Shown here piece by piece: positions 17,800 to 25,229 of a stretch of DNA of 41,140 nt; within the stretch, counting starts at the first letter, position 1; each line of letters starts with the position of its first letter. Origin of the DNA: Kitasatospora sp. Root107 (GTDB lineage Bacteria > Actinomycetota > Actinomycetes > Streptomycetales > Streptomycetaceae). Under the pieces are notes generated by a model that worked only from the letters and a program-made list of their open reading frames with translations, did not search any database and was not told the origin of the DNA. Made by a program: the position numbers and the translations under genes. The stretch is from assembly GCF_001424875.1 (NCBI RefSeq), contig NZ_LMCT01000020.1, positions 90,743 through 131,882 of the forward strand, written 5' to 3'.

Positions 17800-17909
17800 T
17801 ATCGAGTCGTGATCATCGGGTGGTCCTGGTGAGGTCCTTGATCCAGATCATCGAGGCGCGCAGGCGGAGACCGGCGAGGTAGCTGTCGGGAGTCTCGTCG
17901 TAGCGGGTG
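17800..17909 (-). mobile_element. IS5-family transposase 3' remnant, right copy
   Basis: The minus strand encodes TRYDETPDSYLAGLRLRAS and then MIWIKDLTRTTR-stop (stop at 17813-17815), the C-terminal end of an IS5-family transposase. Its first 75 bp are a direct repeat of 13383-13457. The transposase catalytic core is missing; sequence beyond 17909 no longer matches. Confidence 0.75.
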
Positions 17910-18292
17910 GGTGCGCCACGAGGCGCTCTGGAGTCGAGCGAGGTGAGAGACCTTCACCGCTGGGTTGTCGCAGCAACCTGGTTGAAGCTGGGGGAAGTTC
18001 GTCTCGGGGGATGCAGAGGCGGGCGGTAAGCAGCCCTGACAACGCCGGGACGGACCGACACTGCCAGACGGTTCGGGTCCGGCAAGCGAGACGGGAAGGT
18101 GTACGCGAGGAACCAGTGCTCGACGCCCCGTAATGACAACACCGGCTCCAACCTGGCGGATCTGGGCCGGCCGCAGTGCACGACCGTCGGCGATCTGGCG
18201 GTCGACTCCGAAGCCGACTCTACTCATCGGTGGGGGGGGCCACGCTGAAAGCCTGCGGCGTAGGTGTGGCGATGCTGCCGGAGTAGAGCTGG
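17910..18292. other. region without an intact gene between the IS5 remnant and repeat copy D
   Basis: The minus frame at about 18030-18125 reads EHWFLAYTFPSRLPDPNRLA, which looks like degraded coding sequence, but I do not recognise it. No start, ribosome binding site or complete ORF is convincing. Confidence 0.4.
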
Positions 18293-18441
18293 GCACCTCA
18301 CCCGCCGCACCCGGTGGGCGGCGATCACGTCGCGGTACCAGGTGTAGGAGTCCTTCGGGGTCCGCACCTGCGTGTCGAAGTCGACGTGGACCAGGCCGAA
18401 TCTTTGACTCATCCCCTCAGCCCGTCGAACAGACTGTCATC
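18293..18441 (-). repeat. GH1-tail repeat, copy D
   Basis: The motif GATGACAGTCTGTTCGAC (two changes) is joined to 42 in-frame GH1 codons (AEGMSQRFGLVHVDF ... IAAHRVRRVR). At the position where the other copies stop, this one has TGC, so the frame runs on. Its VRTPK and IAAHR residues are closest to the intact gene, whose stop is only 82 bp from this copy's motif. Confidence 0.85.
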
Positions 18442-18523
18442 TTAGCCAGACCGCCACTTCGACACGCAGGCTCAGCCCAACTTGGCGACTTCAAGGACGA
18501 GTTACCCGCGAGTGCCGCACTCC

Positions 18524-19879
18524 CTAGCTGACAGATCGCTCCCGGTGGGCGGCGATCAGGTCGCGGTACCAGGCGTACGACGCCTTTGGCGTGCGCACCT
18601 GTGTCTCGAAGTCGACATGGACCAAGCCGAAGCGCTGTCCGAATCCCTCCGCCCATTCATAGTTATCAAGGAGGGACCACGTGTAGTAGCCGCGTACGTC
18701 GACGGCTTCCGCGACGGCCGCAGCGAGAGCATCGAGGTGGCCGGCCAGGTAGGCGATCCGGTCTGGGTCTAGGACCGTGCCGTCGGAGGCGGGTTCGTCG
18801 GCCACGGAGCAGCCGTTCTCGGTGATGGTGATCGGCGGCAGGGCGGCGCCGTAGCGGGAGCGCAGCCCGGTGAGGAGTTCGCGCAGGCCGTCGGGGACGA
18901 CAGGCCAGCCGAAGGCGGTGCGGGGGACGCCCTCGATCGGGGCTTCGGCGAAGGGGAGGCCGGGGTCGGTCGGGGCGGCGATCCGGGTGGGGTTGTAGTA
19001 GTTGACGCCCAGTCCGTCGAGGCCGGGGCCGGCAATGAGCTCGAGGTCGCCGTCGCGCACCGCGCCGCCGAGGTCCTCGCCGATGCCGAACGCCGACAGA
19101 TCGGGGTAGCGCCCGAGCAGCAGCGGGTCGGTGAACAGCCGGTTGTGCAGGGCGTCATAGGCCTCGGCAGCCGCCACGTCGGCGGGGTCGTCGCTGGCCG
19201 GGCGGACCGGGGTGAGGTTGTTGGCGATCAGCACCTCCCGCCCGTGCTCGCGCAGCACAGCGGCCGCCAGGCCGTGGCCCAGCAGTTGGTGGTGGGCGGC
19301 CGGCAGGGCGTCGAGCATCAGCGCGTGCCCGGGGGCGTGGATGCCCAGGGCGTAGCCGTAGACCATGTGCACGAAAGGCTCGTTGAGCGTGATCCAGGCG
19401 GGCACCCGGTCGCCGAGCCGGTCCACGACCTCCGACGTGTACTCGGCGAACCGGTACGCGGTGTCACGGTCGAGCCAGCCGCCGGTCTCCTCCAGCGCCT
19501 GCGGGAGGTCCCAGTGGAAGAGGGTCGGCAGCGGGGTGATCCCGGCCGTCAGCAGAGCGTCCACCAGCCGGTCGTAGAAGGCGAGCCCTTCGGGGTTGAC
19601 CGGGCCTGCGCCGGTCGGTTGGATGCGCGGCCAGGCGATCGAGAACCGGTAGCCGTCCAGGCCGAGGCCGCGCATCAGCGCGACGTCCTCGGGCCAGCGG
19701 TGGTAGTGGTCGCAGGCCACCGCCCCGGTGTGCCCGTCCCGGACGGCGCCGGGGCGGGCGGCGAAGACGTCCCAGACGGACGGGCCGCGTCCGCCCTCCT
19801 CGACGGCACCTTCGATCTGGTAGGCGGCGGTGGAGGCTCCCCAGCGGAAACCCGCCGGAAGGTCGAGTCGGTTCGGCAC
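18524..19879 (-). CDS. GH1 beta-glucosidase
   Basis: 451 aa, the usual GH1 length. The (beta/alpha)8 hydrolase carries the acid/base E167 in TLNEP, the nucleophile E354 in ITENG, the N-terminal signature FRWGASTAAYQIEG and the glycone-site motif WSLLDNYEWAEGF at 401-413. There is no signal peptide, so it is cytoplasmic and would hydrolyse imported cellobiose-like or aryl-beta-glycosides. The GTG start has AAGGAG 7-8 nt upstream. The last 42 codons (after W409) are the segment repeated at copies A-D. The gene itself is intact and is the only GH1 5' portion in the window. Confidence 0.95.
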   Translation of the reverse strand: MPNRLDLPAGFRWGASTAAYQIEGAVEEGGRGPSVWDVFAARPGAVRDGHTGAVACDHYHRWPEDVALMRGLGLDGYRFSIAWPRIQPTGAGPVNPEGLAFYDRLVDALLTAGITPLPTLFHWDLPQALEETGGWLDRDTAYRFAEYTSEVVDRLGDRVPAWITLNEPFVHMVYGYALGIHAPGHALMLDALPAAHHQLLGHGLAAAVLREHGREVLIANNLTPVRPASDDPADVAAAEAYDALHNRLFTDPLLLGRYPDLSAFGIGEDLGGAVRDGDLELIAGPGLDGLGVNYYNPTRIAAPTDPGLPFAEAPIEGVPRTAFGWPVVPDGLRELLTGLRSRYGAALPPITITENGCSVADEPASDGTVLDPDRIAYLAGHLDALAAAVAEAVDVRGYYTWSLLDNYEWAEGFGQRFGLVHVDFETQVRTPKASYAWYRDLIAAHRERSVS

Positions 19880-19928
19880 AGCCTGACTCCTTGCTCACGA
19901 TGGCGCTGGACGCAGAAAACATGAGGAT

Positions 19929-19942
19929 CACTCATATTAGTG
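19929..19942. promoter_or_regulatory. operator-like palindrome upstream of the GH1 gene
   Basis: CACTCATATTAGTG is symmetric at 12 of 14 positions and lies 50 bp upstream of the GH1 start, in an unusually AT-rich patch. On the minus strand it contains TAATAT, a possible -10 element. It could bind a sugar repressor. The operator differs from the TGGGAGCGCTCCCA box of CebR. Confidence 0.45.
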
Positions 19943-20079
19943 CGCTGCCACCGAAACGCCAGCACCACGGGCACTCCCAAGAGAGCGCCAGCAAACTCCC
20001 AGGTACCGCTCATCCGTGCATGGCAGGCTGCCTGGGCGCGTGTGAGCCCCATGCTCACCGCAGTTCCCGGAGATTGTTC

Positions 20080-21084
20080 GTGCGTACTCGCTCCATGTCA
20101 CCAGCAGATGCCACCGCGCCACCGTCCTCCGCCAACCGGTGGCGCTTCGTTCGCCGGGCGGCCTGGCCGCTCTACTTCCTCCTGCTCGCCCGGTGGACGT
20201 ACGTGAACGGCCTGCCCTACACCGAGGACCTGGTGTTCCTGTGGCTGATCGGCGCCCTGCTGGCAGCCGCCGCCCACGGCGGTGAGGGCTGGCGCCGCGC
20301 CCTGCTGGTGCTGCGGGACTGGCTGCCGGTCATGGCGGTGGTGTGGACGTACTCACTGCTGCGCGGCTACGGCGCCCACACCCCCTGGGCGCCGCACCTT
20401 CGCCCCCAGTTGGCCTTCGACACGGCGCTCGGGTTCGGTGAGACCTGGACGGTCCGCCTGCAGCACGCCTTCTACTCCCCGGGCACCGCCCACTGGTACG
20501 ACTACGCCGCCGTCACGGTCTACATGTCGCACTTCTTCGTGGTCTTCGTACTGCTCGCGGTGCTCTGGCGACGGAACCACGCCAGGTTCCGGCACCTGCT
20601 CGGCTGCTACCTCGGCCTCACCTACGCGGGATTCGTCACCTACGTCCTCTACCCAGCGGTGCCGCCGTGGATGGCGGCGGAGCGGGGCGCCACTCCCGCC
20701 GTGACCAGGATCGTCGCCGACGTGCTGGCCCAGGCCGAACTGCCCCGCGCCGCATCCGTGTTCGAGGACGGTAGCCGGTTCGCCAACGACGTGGCCGCGA
20801 TGCCCTCGCTGCACGCCGCCTACCCGATGCTCATCGCGCTGTTCTTCTGGCCGACCGCCACCCGCCGAACCCGCGTGCTGCTGGCCGCGTACCCGCTCGC
20901 GATGGCCTGCACCCTGGTCTACGGCGGGGAGCACTTCATCATCGACATCCTCGTCGGCTGGACCTACGCCGTCCTGATCGTCCGCGGAGTCACCCGCCTC
21001 GTGGAACGCCGGGCAGCCCGGCGCACGCTGCGGGCGGTGCCGCCCGCCCGGGACCACCGGGCCGACCGGCCTGTTCCGACCTGA
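20080..21084 (+). CDS. PAP2-superfamily (AUR1-like) integral membrane phosphatase/transferase
   Basis: 334 aa with six or so transmembrane segments. The catalytic motifs of the inositolphosphotransferase-like PAP2 group are present: MPSLHAAYPM and YGGEHFIIDILVGW, in which the two His and the Asp form the active site. Members act on lipid phosphates or phosphoinositol lipids at the membrane. The GTG at 20080 is chosen because GGAG lies 7 nt upstream; an ATG at 20095 lacks such a site, and the longer open frame to 19891 overlaps the GH1 promoter. The C-terminus is Arg-rich and cytoplasmic. Confidence 0.85.
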   Translation: MRTRSMSPADATAPPSSANRWRFVRRAAWPLYFLLLARWTYVNGLPYTEDLVFLWLIGALLAAAAHGGEGWRRALLVLRDWLPVMAVVWTYSLLRGYGAHTPWAPHLRPQLAFDTALGFGETWTVRLQHAFYSPGTAHWYDYAAVTVYMSHFFVVFVLLAVLWRRNHARFRHLLGCYLGLTYAGFVTYVLYPAVPPWMAAERGATPAVTRIVADVLAQAELPRAASVFEDGSRFANDVAAMPSLHAAYPMLIALFFWPTATRRTRVLLAAYPLAMACTLVYGGEHFIIDILVGWTYAVLIVRGVTRLVERRAARRTLRAVPPARDHRADRPVPT

Positions 21085-21086
21085 CC

Positions 21087-21389
21087 TCAGAACTGCAGCG
21101 TCCAGCGGTCGAGGTAGCCCTCGAAGTACTCCGAACCACCCGCCACCCGCAGCCGCCACACCCCGTTGGCCGTCCGGGCCGAGGCGTCCACGCCGGAGAT
21201 CGTGTGGACACCGGCGTCGAACGATCCGAGGAAGCGCTCGTCGACGCTGCCGTTGCCCGCCGCGACGGTGTGGGTCAGGCCGGCGGCGATCGAGTTGCGT
21301 ACGGCGGTGTCCTGGCCGTCGAAGTCCCCGTCGACGGCGTCGAATCCGTAGGAGGCCCGACCGCCGAAGCCCTCGTGGCTGATCCGCAC
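21087..21389 (-). pseudogene. collapsed subtilisin-like (S8) protease with C-terminal P-domain end
   Basis: This 100-codon open frame joins three separated parts of a secreted S8 protease. RISHEGFGGRASYGFDAVD matches the region just after the catalytic Asp. AVRNSIAAGLTHTVAAGNG matches the strand before the oxyanion Asn region. GVWRLRV ... YLDRWTLQF matches the end of a P-domain. The HGTH block, the SLGG region and the GTSMA Ser block between them are missing. The frame is kept across the two fusions, and the natural TGA remains. It has no signal peptide and cannot be active. Confidence 0.65.
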
Positions 21390-21433
21390 GCCGCTGTCGA
21401 TGACACCTCGTCAGCCTGTTCCCCTTCGGCGGG

Positions 21434-21565
21434 ATGACCGCTCATCAGGCCTGTCACGAGACCGCCGCCGAGTGGGCCAACTGGCTGCCAGCGATCGGCT
21501 GCGGACTCCTACCGCCCACCCGGCTGATGCTGACGGAGGAGCAGATCAGTCGAGCGCGGTGGTGA
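21434..21565 (+). CDS. small ORF or gene remnant, unrecognised
   Basis: The 43-codon frame (MTAHQACHETAAEWANW, then LPAIGCGLLPPTRLML) has a protein-like composition, and the frame is open a little upstream (LFPFGG), which suggests the C-terminal fragment of a lost gene. There is no ribosome binding site. I do not recognise the family. Confidence 0.2.
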   Translation: MTAHQACHETAAEWANWLPAIGCGLLPPTRLMLTEEQISRARW

Positions 21566-21781
21566 CCAGGACCACGCGGACACTGCCAACACCCCTACGC
21601 GGTAGCAACTTCCGCGCGTCGGCCTGCTGCGGGCCGGCCTCGGGAGGCCCAGGCCCCCTTCGCCGCCCAGTCTTGGCGTGGGACCTGCGGCATGGTGAAC
21701 AGACCAGGCAGGACCACCGGACCCAATCGCTCCGCCACCCGCGCGATACCTTGCCGCAAGCATCTCGGAGGGGAGAAGGCC

Positions 21782-22168
21782 ATGGGCCCAGAGCGCAAGT
21801 CCCGCGACTCGGTAGAAGCAAAATGGGACGTTCAGGCACGTGCCGCAGCAGACTGGGACGACCGGTCCAGGGGTTCCACGACAACATGGGTACCGCCGAT
21901 CATGGGAGCCCTCGTGGACGCGGCCCGGAACAGCACGCTGAGCCGGTTCTATCCCTTCACGAGCCATGCCCGCCTCTGCTTCAGCACTGGTCAGCCGCAC
22001 CGGCTGGGGGAAGGTGAGGTCCTTCCCGTGTGCATCGCCCTTCTCGCGGGAGGCAGCTATTCGGTGGCTGACAAGCACAACCCCGCCAAGGTACTGCTCG
22101 AAACGACCAGTGCCGAGATGGCTGTGGCGATGGCCGTCGGAGAACTCCAGGAGTACCTCCAGCCGTAG
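21782..22168 (+). CDS. DUF6193-like protein
   Basis: 128 aa. The C-terminal two thirds carry the pattern of DUF6193 proteins of streptomycetes: LSRFYPFTSHARLCFSTG, VLPVCIALLAGGSYSV and a final helix AEMAVAMAVGELQEYL. Some members are annotated as linked to natural product biosynthesis; the function is unknown. The N-terminal 45 residues are charged (VEAKWDVQARAAADWDD). GGGAG is about 8 nt upstream of the ATG. It stands alone, with no evident operon. Confidence 0.65.
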   Translation: MGPERKSRDSVEAKWDVQARAAADWDDRSRGSTTTWVPPIMGALVDAARNSTLSRFYPFTSHARLCFSTGQPHRLGEGEVLPVCIALLAGGSYSVADKHNPAKVLLETTSAEMAVAMAVGELQEYLQP

Positions 22169-22488
22169 ACGACGGTGGAAGTCACGGCACTGTGCCCGCC
22201 GCACAGTTCTGGTCGGTCGCTGAGATGACCTGCGCCCACCGCGGGCCGCGTGCTGCCAGGGTGACGTCGGCTGGGGAAGGCGGTGGCTTGCCCGCCCGTG
22301 TCGTCTGCGCAGCAGGACTCTCGGAGCGATAGCGTGGTTGCCAGGAGCAGTCGTGGTCCGAGCCTCTACTCGCCCGTGATCGCGGTTATCGGCACATCAC
22401 TGTCCGGGACTGCGACCGGACGGGCCCGGTCGGATGCGGCGCTCGCGCACAGCGGGCGTCGGCGGCTGCGCATGTCGAGGAGAACAGC
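22169..22488. other. intergenic region upstream of the cold-shock gene
   Basis: No gene is evident. Cold-shock genes usually have long structured leaders, and the last 100-150 bp here may be that leader. GAGGAGAAC is the ribosome binding site at about 22478-22486. Confidence 0.5.
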
Positions 22489-22692
22489 ATGGCTACGGGC
22501 ATCGTGAAGTGGTTCAACGCCGAGAAGGGCTTCGGTTTCATCGAGCAGGACGGTGGAGGCGCTGACGTCTTCGCGCACTACTCCAACATCGCCGCCCAGG
22601 GTTTCCGTGAGTTGCAGGAGGGCCAGAAGGTCGAGTTCGACGTCACGCAGGGCCAGAAGGGCCCGCAGGCGGAGAACATCCGCCCGATCTGA
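22489..22692 (+). CDS. cspA: cold-shock protein (CspA family)
   Basis: 67 aa, a single OB-fold cold-shock domain. RNP1 (KGFGFIEQ, 13-20) and RNP2 (DVFAHYSNI, 26-34) are intact, and the C-terminal QGQKGPQAENI is typical of streptomycete Csps. It binds single-stranded RNA/DNA as a chaperone. A strong GAGGAG site precedes the ATG, and a terminator follows directly. Confidence 0.97.
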   Translation: MATGIVKWFNAEKGFGFIEQDGGGADVFAHYSNIAAQGFRELQEGQKVEFDVTQGQKGPQAENIRPI

Positions 22693-22707
22693 TCAGTCCA
22701 CGTCCCG

Positions 22708-22755
22708 CGACACCCCGCAGGCTGCCCTCGGCTTCCGCGGGGCGTCGCCCCTTTC
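22708..22755 (+). terminator. terminator after the cold-shock gene
   Basis: An 11-bp stem with one mismatch (22708-22718 with 22737-22747, 18-nt loop) starts 15 bp after the stop and is followed by CCCCTTT. The weak T run is normal for high-GC actinobacteria. Confidence 0.7.
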
Positions 22756-22939
22756 GCCCGCGACGGATCCGGCACTCGTACAGCTTGCCGCCTACGAAAC
22801 CAGCAGTTCGTCCCCGGCAGGGAGCCTTCGAGGAGCAGTGCCCGCACGCCTGGCCGCGCCGGGCCGGCGCCCGTGCTGTGAGTCGCTGACGGTCGCACTG
22901 ACCCACCCGCCCGAGGCGACCTCTAGCGCCGACGGTCCC

Positions 22940-23458
22940 CTAGGACACCGGAGGGCACGGTGTCACCGGGCTCCGCTCGGCGAGGTGGGCGTCCATGGTG
23001 GCGTTCAGATCGGTCATGAACTGCTCGAACTGTTCCAGGAGCTGTGGCGGGTAGGGGGACATCGCGGCATCGAGGCGGCCGGCGAGCGGGCCGAAGAACT
23101 CGTCCGCCCGCTGCTGGATGTGCGGGCCGCCGCGCAGGGTGACGATGCGCCGGTCGGAGTGCTCGCGGGTGCGAGTGATGTGCCCGGCCGCTTCGAGGCG
23201 GTTCAGAAGCGCGGTGGTGGCGCCCGTGGACAGGGAGATGCGCTCGCTCAGCCGGGCCGGTGACAGCGGGGTCCCGCGTTCTTCGGCGGCGGCGATCTCC
23301 AGCACCGCGGTCGCGTCGGTGGAATGCAGGCCCAGCCATGCCGCGAAGCGCCGGCTGAGCTCGGCGTAGTGGCCGCCGTAGATCCGCAGCCCTTCCATCA
23401 GCCGCTCGCGCCGCGCCGCGACACCGTCGCCCATCGCTTCCTCCACCGGGGCTGCCAC
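22940..23458 (-). CDS. MarR-family transcriptional regulator
   Basis: 172 aa. A winged HTH of MarR type spans about 45-110: LSPARLSERISLSTGATTAL is the recognition region, and HITRTREHSDRRIVTL forms the wing with the DRR motif. N- and C-terminal helices serve for dimerisation. The GTG start has AGGAG 7 nt upstream. It is divergent from the MFS exporter gene, with an operator-like repeat array between them, so it most likely represses that exporter and itself until it binds a phenolic or drug-like ligand. Confidence 0.9.
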   Translation of the reverse strand: MAAPVEEAMGDGVAARRERLMEGLRIYGGHYAELSRRFAAWLGLHSTDATAVLEIAAAEERGTPLSPARLSERISLSTGATTALLNRLEAAGHITRTREHSDRRIVTLRGGPHIQQRADEFFGPLAGRLDAAMSPYPPQLLEQFEQFMTDLNATMDAHLAERSPVTPCPPVS

Positions 23459-23498
23459 CTCTTCTCTCCTGCCGGGTGTCCAGGTGGGCGCCCCGCTT

Positions 23499-23527
23499 TT
23501 GACAACCTACCTTCACCACTTTACCTT
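23499..23527 (+). promoter_or_regulatory. sigma-70-type promoter of the MFS gene
   Basis: TTGACA at 23499-23504, a 17-bp spacer and TACCTT at 23522-23527. The -35 box is a perfect consensus match. The -10 lies within the repeat array, so repressor binding would block RNA polymerase. Confidence 0.65.
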
Positions 23528-23548
23528 CATCATGGAATTACTTCACCA
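23508..23548. promoter_or_regulatory. three tandem TACCTTCACCA-like repeats, candidate MarR operator
   Basis: TACCTTCACCA (23508-23518), TACCTTCATCA (23522-23532) and TTACTTCACCA (23538-23548) are spaced 14 and 16 bp apart. They cover the -10 element and the transcript start region of the MFS gene. The spacing is less than two helical turns. MarR sites are usually inverted repeats, so direct repeats are unusual. Confidence 0.5.
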
Positions 23549-23562
23549 TGGAGGTATCTGGC

Positions 23563-25062
23563 GTGCGTGACCCGTCCCCCGCCCCTGACGAGACGACCGA
23601 GCCCTACCGGTGGCGATGGCTGATCCTGGCGGTGATGATCGTCGCGGAGATCATGGATCTCCTGGACGCCTCGATCGTCAACGTCGCCGGGCCGGCCCTG
23701 GAGGACTCCCTCGGTGCCGGTTCCGTCGGACTGCAGTGGGTGATCGGCGGATACGCCCTCACCCTGGGCGCCGGGCTCGTGCTCGGCGGCCGGCTCGGCG
23801 ACCGCTACGGCCGGCGCCGGATGTTCCTGATCGGCCTGGCGGCCTTCACCGCGAGCTCGCTGCTGTGCGCGATCGCGCCGAGCATCGAGTTGCTGATCGC
23901 CTTCCGCCTGCTGCAGGGCACCGCCGGAGCGATGCTGCTGCCCCAGGGTCTGGGTCTGCTGCGGGAGAACTTCTCCGGCCCCGAGCTCACCAAGGTTTTC
24001 GCGATCTTCGGACCCGTCCTGGGCCTGGGCGGCATCATCGGCCCGGTCCTGGGCGGCTTCCTCATCGAGGGCGACTTCTTCGGCCTGGGCTGGCGGTCGG
24101 TGTTCCTGATCAACCTGCCCATCGGAATCGCGGCGCTGATCGTCGCCTCGAAGTTCGTGCCCAAGAAGGCGGGCGACCACACGGTACGGGTCGACATGAC
24201 CGGCGCCGCCCTGGTCGTGGCTTCCTGCGCCCTGCTGGTACTGCCGCTCAACCAGGGCCAGGAGAACGGCTGGCCACTGTGGACATGGCTGTCCATGGCC
24301 GCCTCGGCGATCGGATTCGCCCTCTTCGCCCTCCAGCAGCGCCGCACGGCCGCTGCTGGCCGCGAACCGCTGGTGACCCCGGGCCTGCTCCGCAAGCCGG
24401 CCTTCACCGTCGGCCTCGGCGGCATCGCCCTGTTCTTCGGCGGACTGATCGGCACCCAGCTCGTACTGACCCTGTTCCTCCAGATCGGCCGGCACTTCAC
24501 CGCCGGGGACGCGGGACTGGGCAACCTGCCCCTCGCCGTGGGAACGGCGATCGGCGGCGCCATCAGCGGCGCGTTCCTCGCCGACAAGATCGGCCGCAAA
24601 GTGCTGCAGATCGGACCGCTCGTCCAGCTGGCCGGCGCGGCCGTGCTGTGGTTCGAGCTCGACGGCCTCGACGCCGCCTCGTTCTCGATCTGGGACATCG
24701 TTCCCGGCACAGCGGTGGCGGGCATCGGCGCCGGCATGGTGATCGCCGCCCTGTTCAGCTTCATCCTCGCCGCCGTCGACGACGACGAGATCGGTTCCGC
24801 CTCCGGCGTCCTGTCGGCCGTGCAGGCCATCGGCGGCTCCGTCGGCGTCGCGATCTTCGGCTCGGTGTTCTTCGCCCAGGCCAAGACCGGTGACTTCACC
24901 GGCGGATTCCACCGCGCGCTGATCGTCCAGGCATGCCTGCTGACGGCGTTCCTCGCGATCACCTTCCTGCTGCCCAAGAAGGGCCGCCCCGACGACGAGC
25001 AGCACGGCATCGCCACCGAGCCCGCCACCGGCTCCGACGCGAAGCAGCACCTCACCGTGTGA
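23563..25062 (+). CDS. MFS drug exporter, DHA2 (EmrB/QacA) family
   Basis: 499 aa with about 14 transmembrane segments. The DHA motifs are clear: LDASIVNVAGPAL (motif D1, about residue 35), GGRLGDRYGRRRMFLIG (motif A), LLIAFRLLQGTAGAMLLP (motif B) and GPVLGGFLIEGDFFGLGWR (motif C, antiporter signature). The GTG at 23563 has GGAGG 8 nt upstream; the ATG at 23548 has none. It is controlled with the divergent MarR gene. The substrate is unknown, probably a hydrophobic toxin or an antibiotic. Confidence 0.93.
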   Translation: MRDPSPAPDETTEPYRWRWLILAVMIVAEIMDLLDASIVNVAGPALEDSLGAGSVGLQWVIGGYALTLGAGLVLGGRLGDRYGRRRMFLIGLAAFTASSLLCAIAPSIELLIAFRLLQGTAGAMLLPQGLGLLRENFSGPELTKVFAIFGPVLGLGGIIGPVLGGFLIEGDFFGLGWRSVFLINLPIGIAALIVASKFVPKKAGDHTVRVDMTGAALVVASCALLVLPLNQGQENGWPLWTWLSMAASAIGFALFALQQRRTAAAGREPLVTPGLLRKPAFTVGLGGIALFFGGLIGTQLVLTLFLQIGRHFTAGDAGLGNLPLAVGTAIGGAISGAFLADKIGRKVLQIGPLVQLAGAAVLWFELDGLDAASFSIWDIVPGTAVAGIGAGMVIAALFSFILAAVDDDEIGSASGVLSAVQAIGGSVGVAIFGSVFFAQAKTGDFTGGFHRALIVQACLLTAFLAITFLLPKKGRPDDEQHGIATEPATGSDAKQHLTV

Positions 25063-25068
25063 AACAGA

Positions 25069-25104
25069 GCTGGGGAGAGCGCCCACGCAAGCGGTCTCCC
25101 CAGC
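25069..25104. terminator. terminator hairpin between the MFS and immunity genes
   Basis: A perfect 10-bp stem (25069-25078 with 25095-25104, 16-nt loop) starts 7 bp after the MFS stop, between convergent genes. No T tract is present. Confidence 0.65.
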
Positions 25105-25229
25105 ACCGACGTGGGCCGGCCGGGCAACCTGACCGACCGCACGCCACGGGAAGAGCCCGGGGCGAAGGCCGCCACGCCGCAGGTCACTCACACGGCCAAC
25201 GCCCTGGCCCGCACGGGCCGCCCCCGGTG

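Noticed and set aside
13383..17874. Active composite transposon around the two-component/MMPL module
   Set aside because: Both flanking IS5 pieces are short 3' remnants without transposase or terminal inverted repeats, so it cannot move by its own enzyme.
18030..18125. Minus frame EHWFLAYTFPSRLPDPNRLA as a named mobile-element gene
   Set aside because: It looks like degraded coding sequence, but I cannot tie it to a family with confidence and no start or stop structure remains.
3756..18441. GH1-tail units as a CRISPR array or satellite repeat
   Set aside because: The units are 149 bp, kilobases apart, and encode an in-frame GH1 end; spacing is irregular and contains genes.
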